Below, piece by piece: positions 8,173 to 16,990 of a stretch of DNA of 37,524 bases. The notes below the pieces were generated by a model. That model saw only the letters and a list, made by a program, of their open reading frames with translations. It did no database searches and was not told where the DNA came from. Position numbers and translations under genes: made by a program. The stretch spans positions 2,283 to 39,806 of the forward strand of contig WTID01000017.1 in assembly GCA_011522855.1 (NCBI GenBank), written 5' to 3'. Numbering within the stretch: position 1 is the stretch's first letter; each line of letters opens with the position of its first letter. The stretch is from Flavobacteriales bacterium. Lineage in GTDB: Bacteria; Bacteroidota; Bacteroidia; Flavobacteriales_D; Sanyastnellaceae.

Positions 8173-9664
8173 CCTTGATCTGGACCCCCATGCCGGCCAG
8201 CCGGTCGCGAATGAGGTCGGCGGTGGCCCAGTCCTTGTTGGCCTTGGCTTCCGCACGCAGGTCGCACAGCACGCCCATCAACCCGTCGGTGCGGTCGTCG
8301 TCCCCCCCTTCGGAGGTCTCCTGCTCGAGGCCGAGAATGTCCCGGCCGAAGACGTCAAAAAGGGAGCGCAACGCTTCCACTCCTTGAGCCGACAGGGCCA
8401 TCCGTCCAGCGGCCACGGAATTGACCACCTTCACCGCGTCATAGAGGACCGCGATGAGGATGGGCGTGTTGAAGTCGTCGTTCATCGCCGCGTAGGCCCG
8501 GTCGCGCAGGACGTCGAGGTCGGGCGCGGATTCGAGGCCATCCGCTTCGGCGACGGGAGCGAGGTCGGCGAGGAGTCCCCACGCGCTCATGAGCCGCTCG
8601 AGCCCCTTCTCCGCCGCCTGCAGGGCCGGATTGGAGAAGTCGAGCGTGCCGGCATAATGGCCCTGGAGCATGAAGAAGCGCACCGTCATCGGAGAGTACC
8701 CCTTCTCGAGGAGTTTGTGGTTGCCGGTGATGAGTTCGTCGGGGGTGAATCCGTTGCCCTCGGACTTGGACATCTTCCGCCCGTTGACCGTCAGCATGTT
8801 GCCGTGGATCCAGTACCGCACGGGGTTCTTCTCTCCATGGGCGCCCACATTCTGGGCAATCTCGCATTCGTGGTGCGGGAACTTGAGGTCCATGCCGCCG
8901 CCATGGATGTCGAAGGTGCGGCCCAGGTATTTGGTGCTCATGACCGAGCACTCGAGGTGCCAGCCCGGGAAGCCGATGCCCCACGGCGAGGGCCAGCGCA
9001 TCAGGTGGCTGTCGTCGGCCTTCTTCCAGAGGGCGAAGTCCAGCGGGTCCTGCTTTTCGTCCTGGCCGTCCAGGGCCCGCGTCTGGTTCTGCAGCTCGTC
9101 GATCCTGCGTCCGCTCAGGGCCCCGTATTCATGGGACTCGGCAAACTTGCGGACGTTGAAGTAGACGCTGCCATTGGCCTCGTAAGCGAATCCGTTGGCG
9201 ATGATCTCTTCGATCATGCCGATCTGCTCGACGATGTGTCCGGTGGCGGTCGGTTCAATGGACGGCGGCAGGATGTTGAACACCCGCATCACATCGTGGA
9301 AGTCGTTCGTGTACCGCTGGACCACCTCCATGGGCTCGAGGTTCTCGAGCCGGGCCTTCTTGCCAATCTTGTCTTCCCCGTCGTCGGAGTCGCCCGTCAG
9401 GTGACCGACATCGGTGATGTTCCGGACGTAGCGCACCTTGTATCCGAGGTGGACGAGATACCGGAAGACCACGTCGAAGGTCAGGAAGGTCCGCACATTG
9501 CCGAGGTGAACATTGCTGTACACGGTCGGACCACAGACGTACATGCCCACGTAGGGCGAGTTGAGGGGAACGAAGCGTTCCTTTTTCCGGCTCAGCGAAT
9601 TGCCGATGTGGAGGTCCGTGGCAAAGGGACTGACGGCGGCTTCGGTGGGATTCTGGGCGTCCAT
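8138..9664 (-). CDS. cysS: Cysteinyl-tRNA synthetase
   Basis: VGMYVCGPTVYSNVHLGNVRTFLTFDVVFRYL...FDIHGGGMDLKFPHHECEIAQ...GRKMSKSEGN. Confidence 0.97.
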   Translation of the reverse strand: MDAQNPTEAAVSPFATDLHIGNSLSRKKERFVPLNSPYVGMYVCGPTVYSNVHLGNVRTFLTFDVVFRYLVHLGYKVRYVRNITDVGHLTGDSDDGEDKIGKKARLENLEPMEVVQRYTNDFHDVMRVFNILPPSIEPTATGHIVEQIGMIEEIIANGFAYEANGSVYFNVRKFAESHEYGALSGRRIDELQNQTRALDGQDEKQDPLDFALWKKADDSHLMRWPSPWGIGFPGWHLECSVMSTKYLGRTFDIHGGGMDLKFPHHECEIAQNVGAHGEKNPVRYWIHGNMLTVNGRKMSKSEGNGFTPDELITGNHKLLEKGYSPMTVRFFMLQGHYAGTLDFSNPALQAAEKGLERLMSAWGLLADLAPVAEADGLESAPDLDVLRDRAYAAMNDDFNTPILIAVLYDAVKVVNSVAAGRMALSAQGVEALRSLFDVFGRDILGLEQETSEGGDDDRTDGLMGVLCDLRAEAKANKDWATADLIRDRLAGMGVQIKDGKDGTSWTFD

Positions 9665-9718
9665 GTCGGGGCGGTTTCGGAAGGCGGGGCGCCCTCGGAG
9701 GGCAAATATCGGAAAGCA

Positions 9719-9751
9719 AAGACCGGCCCGCACACATGGCGGACCGGTCTT
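9719..9751 (-). terminator. Rho-independent-like terminator upstream of cysS
   Basis: AAGACCGG(9719-9726)/CCGGTCTT(9744-9751) plus inner CCGC(9728-9731)/GCGG(9739-9742) stem; minus-strand 3' flank T-rich (TTTGCTTTCC). Confidence 0.65.
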
Positions 9752-9809
9752 CTTGGTCAAGCGGGGCCGGACGTGCCGGCCCAATCGGCATCAAGCAGGA
9801 TGTCGTGAA

Positions 9810-10394
9810 TCAGTGGGAGCGCTGGACGATGTGTCCGGTGCTGTAGGTCGTTCGGCTCAGGACCCGCCCTTCGCGGTCGAGCCGGATGAGATCGCCGCTC
9901 TCCTGGCCATCGACCAGTTCGACGAGCATTTCGAGCTGTCCATTGTCGTGGAAGTATCGCTGCTGGCCCTGGCCGACCCCATTGCCGTCGAAAGCGAGGA
10001 TCTGCTGGACGGAGCCATTGGGCCAATACCGGCGCAGGGAACCGACGTTCATGCTGTGTTCCCAGCGGCCTTCTTCGTAGAGATTGCCGTCTGCGTCGTA
10101 CAACCGGTAGTCCCCGAAGGGTTGACCGGAGGCATAGTGGATTTCGGACCGCAGGGCGCCGTTGGCATGGAACCGGGACCACAGTCCGTTTCGTTCTCCT
10201 TCCACCAGATCGCCCTCTTCATAGATGGCGTCGGCGGGAAAGGCCTCGACGCCGGAGTCCTTGCCGAGGATGACCACATGGGCCGTTCCCTCGGCGTGGG
10301 TCGGATCATCCCCGCCGGTTTGGGAGGGGGAAGCCGTGGAAAGGGCACTGCCGGAGAGGAGCAGAAGCCCGAGGAGGATGCGCGTGCTGTTCAT
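9810..10394 (-). CDS. Exported MORN-repeat / YwqK-like protein
   Basis: Signal peptide MNSTRILLGLLLLSGSALSTAS; repeats such as YEEGDLVEGERNGLWSRFHANGALRSEIHYASGQPFGDYRLYDADGNLYEEG...YWPNGSVQQ...YFHDNGQLEMLVE. Confidence 0.78.
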   Translation of the reverse strand: MNSTRILLGLLLLSGSALSTASPSQTGGDDPTHAEGTAHVVILGKDSGVEAFPADAIYEEGDLVEGERNGLWSRFHANGALRSEIHYASGQPFGDYRLYDADGNLYEEGRWEHSMNVGSLRRYWPNGSVQQILAFDGNGVGQGQQRYFHDNGQLEMLVELVDGQESGDLIRLDREGRVLSRTTYSTGHIVQRSH

Positions 10395-10464
10395 GGGAGC
10401 GAGCATTGTGGCCCCCGTTACGCACCGCGGTGGACGAAGGTTTCACTCCCCGACGGGAAAGACG

Positions 10465-11427
10465 TCAGAGCCCGGGTTCGGCCTCGAGGGCCGGGGACTT
10501 GGCCGCCACCATCCGTGTCACGAGCTCCGGCAAGGCGACCGTGGGCGACCAGCCCCAGTCCTCGCGGGCTGCGGTGTCGTCGAGTCGGTCCGGCCAACCG
10601 TCGGCGATGGCCTGTCGGAAGTCCGGCTGGAATTCCGCCCGGAAGCCCGGCACATGCCGGCGGATTTCTGCGAAGAGGGTGGCGGGGTCGAAGGACATCG
10701 CCTGGATGTTGTAGGCTTCCTCGTTGCGGATCCGATCGGCTTCCACCGAGGTGATCTGCAGCATGGCGCCGATGGCATCCTGCATGTGCATCATGGGCAG
10801 CACGGTGTCTTCCCGGAGGAAGCAGGCGTAGGGCTCGGCGCCATGCAGGTGGTCGAACACCTCGACGGCGTAGTCGGTGGTGCCTCCTCCCGGCGGGCAG
10901 AGCTCCCCGATGAGCCCGGGATAGCGGACAGACCGGGTGTCCACACCGTGGTGCTGGCGGAACCAGGCACACCATTGTTCGCCGGCCTGCTTGCTGATGC
11001 CGTAGACGGTCTCGGGCAGGCGGTGCCCGTTCTGCTCGGCCATGGGCCCGTTCTCGGGACCGAAGACCGCGATCGAACTCGGCCAGAAGACCTGCGCGAT
11101 GTCCCGGTGCTCGGCCGCGACCTCGAGGACATTGAGCAGCCCCCTCATGTTGAGGTCCCACGCCCACTGTGGCTCCTTTTCCCCTCTGGCACTCAGGGCC
11201 GCGGCGAGGTGATGGACATGGGTGGCCCCTTGCCGTTTCAATTCGGCGGCCACGACGTCACGGTCGCGCACATCGAGGCAGACGAAAGGCACATCGCACA
11301 GGGCGTCGAGCGTGGGATGCTGGATGTCGGCGAGCACGACGCGCTCGCCGGATCGATGAAGCTCAAGGGCGAATTCCGTACCGAGTTGACCGGAAGCGCC
11401 GATGATGAAATGCACATCGCGGGGCAT
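10465..11427 (-). CDS. NAD-dependent epimerase/dehydratase, probably epimerase-type L-threonine 3-dehydrogenase
   Basis: HFIIGASGQLGTEFALEL (Rossmann), PSSIAVFGP, YGISKQAGEQW (YxxxK), RYPGLIGELCPPGGGTTDYAVEVFDHLH, LPMMHMQDAIGAML. Confidence 0.85.
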   Translation of the reverse strand: MPRDVHFIIGASGQLGTEFALELHRSGERVVLADIQHPTLDALCDVPFVCLDVRDRDVVAAELKRQGATHVHHLAAALSARGEKEPQWAWDLNMRGLLNVLEVAAEHRDIAQVFWPSSIAVFGPENGPMAEQNGHRLPETVYGISKQAGEQWCAWFRQHHGVDTRSVRYPGLIGELCPPGGGTTDYAVEVFDHLHGAEPYACFLREDTVLPMMHMQDAIGAMLQITSVEADRIRNEEAYNIQAMSFDPATLFAEIRRHVPGFRAEFQPDFRQAIADGWPDRLDDTAAREDWGWSPTVALPELVTRMVAAKSPALEAEPGL

Positions 11428-11463
11428 GGGGCAAAGATGAGGGGGATGTAGCTTGCCCGCACC

Positions 11464-12630
11464 ATGCAGGATGTCCTCCGACCCTTCGATTATGAACTGC
11501 CCGAGGCCTGCATCGCCAAGCATCCGCCTGCCCGTCGGGAGGACGCGCGCCTCCTGCACGTCGCTCCGTCGGGGGCCCTGACGGATTGGGGCGTGACCGA
11601 CCTCATTTCCATGCTGCCGACGGGTTCAGGGGTGTGGGTCAACGAGACCAAGGTGCTCCACGCCCGGATGATGGCCCGCAAGCCGACCGGAGGGGTCCTC
11701 GAGCTCCTGCTGCTTGAGCCGCGGGATGTGCCTGTGGAAAAAGCGCTGGTCTCCCACTCCCCCGTTGTGTGGAATGCGATGGTGGGTGGAGCCAAGAAAT
11801 GGAAGTCGGGTCCTCTCGAAGTGCCGGACAGCGGTGTGGGCCTTCAGGTCGAGCGGGAGGGGGAAGCCCTCCGTTTCAGCTGGCAGGGCGACGCCCGGTT
11901 CGGCGACATCCTCGACCGGCTCGGCCGGATTCCCTTGCCACCCTACATGCGGCGGGAAGCCGACGCCGCGGATGCGGACCGCTATCAGACCGTATTCGCC
12001 CGCCTTCCCGGAAGCGTGGCAGCCCCGACGGCCGGGCTGCATCTGACGCCGGGCCTGATCGCCTCCATGGAGGCGCGGGGAATCCACTTCGGCAAAGTGA
12101 CCCTTCACGTGGGCGTTGGCACCTTCAAGCCACTGTCGGGCACCCTGGAAGGGCACGTGATGCACGGTGAGCGATGCCTGATTTCGCACGCCTCGCTCCG
12201 CCGGCTGGCCGCCATCGAGGACTTGACCGTGGTCGGCACCACCTCCCTGCGGACACTCGAAAGTGCGTTCTGGCTTGCCAGCCGATGGAAAGCGGGTGGT
12301 CCCGGAGCGGAGGTGGATGTCGCGCAGTGGATCCACCGGGACGTGGAGCCGGGTTTCGCGGATTTCCGGGAGGCTGCAGGGTGGTTGGCCGACCGTGTGG
12401 AAGCGGCCGGGGAACTCGAATTCGTGACCCACTTGATGGTGGTGCCGGGCTACCGCGTGCGGTCGGCCCGTCGGCTCCTCACCAATTTCCACATGCCCAA
12501 CAGCACGCTCCTGTGCATTGTCGAGGCCATGATCGGTCCGGGGTGGCGCGGGGCCTATGCCCATGCCGTGGAGCAGGGCTACCGTTTCCTCAGTTACGGA
12601 GACGCCTGCCTCCTGGAGCGGTCCGAGTGA
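11464..12630 (+). CDS. queA: S-adenosylmethionine:tRNA ribosyltransferase-isomerase
   Basis: FDYELPEACIAKHPPARREDARLL...VWVNETKVLHARM...LPPYMRREADAADADRYQTVFA...GSVAAPTAGLHLTPGLI...VTLHVGVGTFKPL...GTTSLRTLES...LLTNFHMPNSTLLCIVEAMIG. Confidence 0.95.
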   Translation: MQDVLRPFDYELPEACIAKHPPARREDARLLHVAPSGALTDWGVTDLISMLPTGSGVWVNETKVLHARMMARKPTGGVLELLLLEPRDVPVEKALVSHSPVVWNAMVGGAKKWKSGPLEVPDSGVGLQVEREGEALRFSWQGDARFGDILDRLGRIPLPPYMRREADAADADRYQTVFARLPGSVAAPTAGLHLTPGLIASMEARGIHFGKVTLHVGVGTFKPLSGTLEGHVMHGERCLISHASLRRLAAIEDLTVVGTTSLRTLESAFWLASRWKAGGPGAEVDVAQWIHRDVEPGFADFREAAGWLADRVEAAGELEFVTHLMVVPGYRVRSARRLLTNFHMPNSTLLCIVEAMIGPGWRGAYAHAVEQGYRFLSYGDACLLERSE

Positions 12631-12639
12631 CCACCACAG

Positions 12640-12655
12640 GCAGACAGGCGTCTGT
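12640..12655. repeat. Short inverted repeat GCAGAC-AGGC-GTCTGT between convergent queA and ppiD
   Basis: Shares GCAGACnnnCGTCTGyCCG with 5242-5260. Confidence 0.5.
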
Positions 12656-12673
12656 CCGTCGGGAACGCCGGAA

Positions 12674-14773
12674 TCAGCTTCCCTGGCGCAGGTCCTCGAC
12701 CTCGGCCTTCTCTTGGATGGCGGAGGAAAGGCGGACCGGGGCACCGCTGCTGAGCGGCAGGTTGCGGAAGTAGGTGCGGTCGTTCAGGCCGGCCACCTCC
12801 GTGGTGAAGGTGCCCGTGGCCTCCACGGGATTCCGGGTGACCGGAGCGATGACCCAGACGCCGTTGGCCCCTTGGATGGGCTCGCTGATGACGTCGAGCG
12901 GCAGGGCAAAGGCGGCGCCGATCACATCGGGCTCCGGGGCACTGCCCGCACCGCTGATGCTCGGGAACTTCAGGCTGACGCCCGTGGCCGTGCTGACCTT
13001 GTCGCCGGCCTTCTCGGCCACGTCCTCGAGGGAGCTGCCGACCATGATGTCCATGTACATCTCGGCCTTCTTGTCCTTGATGGCACCGGCGCGCATCTGG
13101 GCCTCCACATTTTCGAGCGGCGGGACGCCGGCCTCCTTGATGCGAACCAAGGTGGCGATGATGTAGTCGCCGTCGATGCGGAAGGGGTTGGACACGTCAC
13201 CGGCTTCGGCACCGTAGGCCCAACCGACCACCTCACCGGCGTTCGTCAGGCCCGTGATGGCCTCGGAGCCGGACTGCAAGTCACGGGCGGTCACCACGGC
13301 GTATCCCATGGTGTCGGCTGCGTTGCGGAAATCCTCGGTGTTGCTGTTGTCGATGGCGAAGTTGAGGGCCTGCTGCTCGGCGGCTTCGGCCGTCTTGTCG
13401 GAGATGCCGACGGAGCGTTCGACACGGCTGACGGTGATGGCGTCGGCCGTCCACTGCTGGTCGAGCACCTCGATGAGGTGCAGACCGTAGTTGGTCTTGG
13501 CCGTGCCGATCGTCCCGACCCGGTTGTCGAAGCAGAAGTCCTCGAACGGCTTCACCATGCGGCCGCGTTGGAACTCGTATTCGCCTCCGGTGGCCTTGGA
13601 GCCCGGGTCCTCGCTGTGCTTGTTGACGAGATCGGCGAACTCATCCCCGGCACGCAGGCGGCGCTTGAGCGAGTCGGCACGGGCCTCGAGGGTGGCGAGT
13701 TGAGCCTCATCGTTGATGTCGTCGGTCTTGAGGAGGATGTGACGGCACTTGACGGTGCTGTCGGCCACGGCCTCCTTGGACAGGACCTTGTCGAGGCGGA
13801 TGGACTCGCCTTCGAAGTACGGTCCGACCACGTCCCCGACAGAAGCGGCTTCGAGCTCGGCCGCCTTGGATTCGGTTTTCATGGCCGCCGCTTTCAATTC
13901 GACTTCAGTCGCATCCCCGGCAAGCCCGTTGGCGGACAGGAAAGCCGCATCATCCTCGGCGGCTTGCCAATCGGCGCTCCACTGCTCGAATTGGGTCTCG
14001 ACGGTCTTGCGGTCGTCGAAGCTCGCGGCGATCGGAATGCGGATGTACTCAAGGTCGCGGCCGGCGCGCTGGGCGTACTGGGCCTCATCCTTGTGGGCGT
14101 TGTAGTAGTTCCGGACGTCGCGGTCGGTCACCTCGACCTCGTCATCGGAGACGGAGGTGTAGCGCTTGAGGACGTAGCGGAAATCCACCTTCTCCTCAGC
14201 GCGCAGGAACTCGCGCTTGCCTTCCAGCGTGTTGGCGGCGAGGCCGGCCTTGACGAGGCCATCAAACTTCTCCCGCATGCGCTTGAGGCTGATGATGTCG
14301 GCGTACCCGTTGTAGTTGGCCCGGCCATTGGGGTCGCTGTACATCTGGCTGAACGTCTGGCGCCAGTTCTCCTTCTGTTCCTCGGTCACCTGCCCTCCGT
14401 AGAAGGTGCGGGAGACCCACGGGGACACGAAATCCCCATAGCGGATGTCGTCGAACTCCTCCTTGGTCAGCTCGAGGCCGAGATCGCTGAACTCGCCGCT
14501 GTACAGGCGCTCCGCGACGATGTCGCCCCAGACCTCATTCTGGGCGGACCGGTTGTCGGTGTAATTGAACAGGCCGGTGCGTTGCTGGACCCTGGTCCGG
14601 TACTCGAGGAAAGAGATCTCTTCCCCGTTGACCACACCAGCGGATTGGTTCCCGGCGTTGTTGCCCATCAGGGCGATCACGGCGTCGTACGGAATGAGGA
14701 AGCTCAACATGCCCAGCCCGATGAGGGTGAGGAGGAGCGTTTGGCGGTTGCGGATGCTTTCGATCATGCCCAT
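12674..14773 (-). CDS. ppiD: SurA/PpiD-type peptidyl-prolyl isomerase (parvulin domain, N-terminal TM anchor)
   Basis: MGMIESIRNRQTLLLTLIGLGMLSFLIPYDAV...; parvulin domain KCRHILLKTDD...FADLVNKHSEDPGSKATGGEYEFQRGRMVKPFEDFCF. Confidence 0.88.
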   Translation of the reverse strand: MGMIESIRNRQTLLLTLIGLGMLSFLIPYDAVIALMGNNAGNQSAGVVNGEEISFLEYRTRVQQRTGLFNYTDNRSAQNEVWGDIVAERLYSGEFSDLGLELTKEEFDDIRYGDFVSPWVSRTFYGGQVTEEQKENWRQTFSQMYSDPNGRANYNGYADIISLKRMREKFDGLVKAGLAANTLEGKREFLRAEEKVDFRYVLKRYTSVSDDEVEVTDRDVRNYYNAHKDEAQYAQRAGRDLEYIRIPIAASFDDRKTVETQFEQWSADWQAAEDDAAFLSANGLAGDATEVELKAAAMKTESKAAELEAASVGDVVGPYFEGESIRLDKVLSKEAVADSTVKCRHILLKTDDINDEAQLATLEARADSLKRRLRAGDEFADLVNKHSEDPGSKATGGEYEFQRGRMVKPFEDFCFDNRVGTIGTAKTNYGLHLIEVLDQQWTADAITVSRVERSVGISDKTAEAAEQQALNFAIDNSNTEDFRNAADTMGYAVVTARDLQSGSEAITGLTNAGEVVGWAYGAEAGDVSNPFRIDGDYIIATLVRIKEAGVPPLENVEAQMRAGAIKDKKAEMYMDIMVGSSLEDVAEKAGDKVSTATGVSLKFPSISGAGSAPEPDVIGAAFALPLDVISEPIQGANGVWVIAPVTRNPVEATGTFTTEVAGLNDRTYFRNLPLSSGAPVRLSSAIQEKAEVEDLRQGS

Positions 14774-14796
14774 GGTGGCAGGATTTTTCAATGGTT

Positions 14797-14806
14797 CGCG
14801 AAGATA
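14797..14806 (-). promoter_or_regulatory. Putative -7 promoter element TATCTTCGCG upstream of ppiD
   Basis: Identical 10-mer to the element upstream of tRNA-Leu (37511-37520); about 23 nt before the ppiD start. Confidence 0.45.
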
Positions 14807-14827
14807 CGCAGTGCGCGGCGGACCACG

Positions 14828-16147
14828 TTATGCGGATTCGCCGTCGTTTTGGAGGACTTCGACCAGCACAATCCGGGCCCCGTCCACTCGGGTGACCTGG
14901 ACGGTCGAGCGGTCGAATTGGAGTCGCGTTCCCTCTGGCGGAATCTCTTCGGTGTGGAAGAGGACCAGGCCGCCGAGGGTCTCGTAAGCCTCGTTCTCGG
15001 GGAGGTCGAGGGAGAAGCGCGCATTGATGTCGTCCACCTCATGCCGGGCGCTGAACCGGAAGTGGCCTTCGCCAATCTCCATTTCCACCAGGGCCTCGGT
15101 ATCGTGTTCGTCCTCGATGTCTCCGATGAGCTCCTCGACGATGTCCTCCATCGTCAGGATTCCCGAGGTCCCGCCGTATTCGTCGACCACGACGGCGAGG
15201 TGACGCTTGCGCCGGATGAACTCCGCGAGGATGTCCTGGGCGCCCATGGGTTCGGGCACGATGATGGTCGGGTGGAGGAGTTTGGAAATCGCCATGTCCG
15301 CATCCTCCCCTTCGGCAGGGCGAGCCTTGCGCAGGAGGTCCTTGGAGTGGACGTACCCGACGATGTGGTCGATGTCGCCCCGGTAGATGACCACCTTGCT
15401 CAGTCCGGTCTCCTGAAAGCACCGGTCGAGTTCATCCAGACCCGCTCCGGCATCGAGGGCGACGATTTCGTTTCGTGGCACGAGACAGTCCCGGGCCTTG
15501 AGCGAAGAGAAGTCGAGGGCGTTCTGCAGGATCTGCAACTCATTGTCCAGAGCGGTTTCCTCCTCCTCTCCGTCGAGGCGCTCATTGAGGCTCCGAACGA
15601 AGTGGTTGAGGTCAACGGCCCCGAGGCTGTCGTCCGCCCCGTCCTCCTCCTTGCGCCCGAGGAACAGGCGGCTGAGGGCGAGGACGACCATGGCCGGTGG
15701 CAACAGGAGGGTGTGGACGATGACGAGTGGAATGGACAGGACGCGGAGCCACAGGTTCGGCGCGCCATGGAAGAAACTCTTGGGCAGGAATTCTGCCGTG
15801 ATCAGGATGACCACGGTGGCGATGGCGGTCTGAACGGCGAGGGCCAGCAGCGGGGAGGGCGCCATTTCCCAGGTGTCCACGCCGAAGATCCATTGGCTCA
15901 ACAGGGCCCCGGACTCCAGACCGAAGACGACCAGGGCGAGGTTGTTGCCGACCAGCATCGTGGCGATGAAGCGCTCCGGCCGGCGCAGGAGGAATTCGAC
16001 CAGGCGTCCCGCGAGGCCCCCTTGTTTGCGGTCCAATTCGGCCTGAAGGCGGTTCGCCGACACGTAGGCGATTTCCATCCCTGAGAAGAAGGCCGAAGCC
16101 AACAGGGAAGACAGCAGGAGAAGGAAACTGGCAGGGTCGGGGTCCAT
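14828..16147 (-). CDS. Hemolysin-family CNNM (DUF21)/CBS-pair/CorC_HlyC membrane protein
   Basis: MDPDPASFLLLLSSLLASAFFSGMEIAYVSANRLQAELDRKQGG...FVRSLNE...VPRNEIVALDAG...RRKRHLAVVVDEYGGTSGILTMEDIVEELIGDIEDEHD... Confidence 0.92.
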   Translation of the reverse strand: MDPDPASFLLLLSSLLASAFFSGMEIAYVSANRLQAELDRKQGGLAGRLVEFLLRRPERFIATMLVGNNLALVVFGLESGALLSQWIFGVDTWEMAPSPLLALAVQTAIATVVILITAEFLPKSFFHGAPNLWLRVLSIPLVIVHTLLLPPAMVVLALSRLFLGRKEEDGADDSLGAVDLNHFVRSLNERLDGEEEETALDNELQILQNALDFSSLKARDCLVPRNEIVALDAGAGLDELDRCFQETGLSKVVIYRGDIDHIVGYVHSKDLLRKARPAEGEDADMAISKLLHPTIIVPEPMGAQDILAEFIRRKRHLAVVVDEYGGTSGILTMEDIVEELIGDIEDEHDTEALVEMEIGEGHFRFSARHEVDDINARFSLDLPENEAYETLGGLVLFHTEEIPPEGTRLQFDRSTVQVTRVDGARIVLVEVLQNDGESA

Positions 16148-16205
16148 CGGGATGCTCCGGGGGTCAGGCTCAAGGTAAGGGAAGCGCCCCCAAGTCGGGG
16201 TGGGG

Positions 16206-16424
16206 TCAGGAGGAACGGTCGACCTCCCGCTCGGCCGAGGCGTCAATCTTCCGGCGGACTGCCCGTCGGGTGAAGTACCAGGCTCCGGCGATGGCGGGGA
16301 AGAGCAAGCTCGTCTTTCCGCCGGCCCATCCGCGGGTGGCGATGTCGTAGAGGGCGAGGCCGAGGGCCAGCACGGTGACGAGGCCCCAGATGCGCTCGGC
16401 GATGAGATGGACGCGGTCGGTCAT
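16206..16424 (-). CDS. Small membrane protein (72 aa)
   Basis: MTDRVHLIAERIWGLVTVLALGLALYDIATRGWAGGKTSLLFPAIAGAWYFTRRAVRRK: two hydrophobic segments; 4-nt start/stop overlap with the lptC-like gene. Confidence 0.7.
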   Translation of the reverse strand: MTDRVHLIAERIWGLVTVLALGLALYDIATRGWAGGKTSLLFPAIAGAWYFTRRAVRRKIDASAEREVDRSS

Positions 16425-16990
16425 GGAGTGGTTCGGGTGGTGTCGATGACAAAGGTGCCCGTGGGCTTCAGGATGCGGTAGCGCTCGAACCGGGCGTCGG
16501 ACTCGAGTCCCGTGCCCCGCAGGATGCCCTCCGGGGTTCGGACCTCCACCCGCGCGGGCGTGTGGACGCGGTCGCTGTCCGCGCTCCAGTACAGCAATTC
16601 GGTCAACAGGGTGTCGCCCAAGGGGCCGACGAGGCGCACGCCGCCCCGGGCGATGAGGTGCTTGGACGCTTCCTCGAACCGGCCTTCCTGCGCATGGAGA
16701 ATGGCCCCGCGACCGCCAGCCTCATCGAGGACCTCGAGGTCGAATCCCCCGCGGACGTCCCAGCCGGCTTCTTCCTCGGCGGTGCGTTCCATGTGCGTGG
16801 CACGGAGCCGGTGGGTGGGCACGCCATCCTCACTGTATTCCATGTCCGCTCCGTCGATGGTCTGGGCGGGTCCGTTGTCGAGGGTCTCGAAATCAGAGAC
16901 CTCCTCCAGGCTGTTGCGGCATCCCGCCACGGTCAGGACGGCGGCGAGCCAACACCCGAGGCTCCGGGAAAATCGGGCCGGGCCGGGCAT
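16421..16990 (-). CDS. lptC: LPS-export periplasmic/lipoprotein component LptC-like
   Basis: Lipobox TVAGC; DADMEY-type region (GADMEYSEDGVPTHRLRATHMERTAEEE...), EVLDEAGGRGAILHAQEGRFEEASKHLIARGGVRL...LLTELLYWSADSDRVHTPARVEVRTPEGILRGTGLESD. Confidence 0.85.
   Translation of the reverse strand: MPGPARFSRSLGCWLAAVLTVAGCRNSLEEVSDFETLDNGPAQTIDGADMEYSEDGVPTHRLRATHMERTAEEEAGWDVRGGFDLEVLDEAGGRGAILHAQEGRFEEASKHLIARGGVRLVGPLGDTLLTELLYWSADSDRVHTPARVEVRTPEGILRGTGLESDARFERYRILKPTGTFVIDTTRTTP

Noticed and set aside
8057-9808. 583-aa plus-strand ORF
   Set aside because: Antisense to cysS; no domain signature.
9810-10394. Toxin-antitoxin system suggested by YwqK/MORN similarity
   Set aside because: The protein has a signal peptide and MORN-like repeats and there is no partner toxin gene nearby; the antitoxin label for this family is weak annotation transfer.
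12557-16084. 1175-aa plus-strand ORF
   Set aside because: Lies antisense to ppiD and the CNNM/CorC gene, which have clear domain motifs; low-complexity Gly/Val/Glu/Asp/His-rich shadow translation typical of high-GC antisense frames; no recognisable domain.
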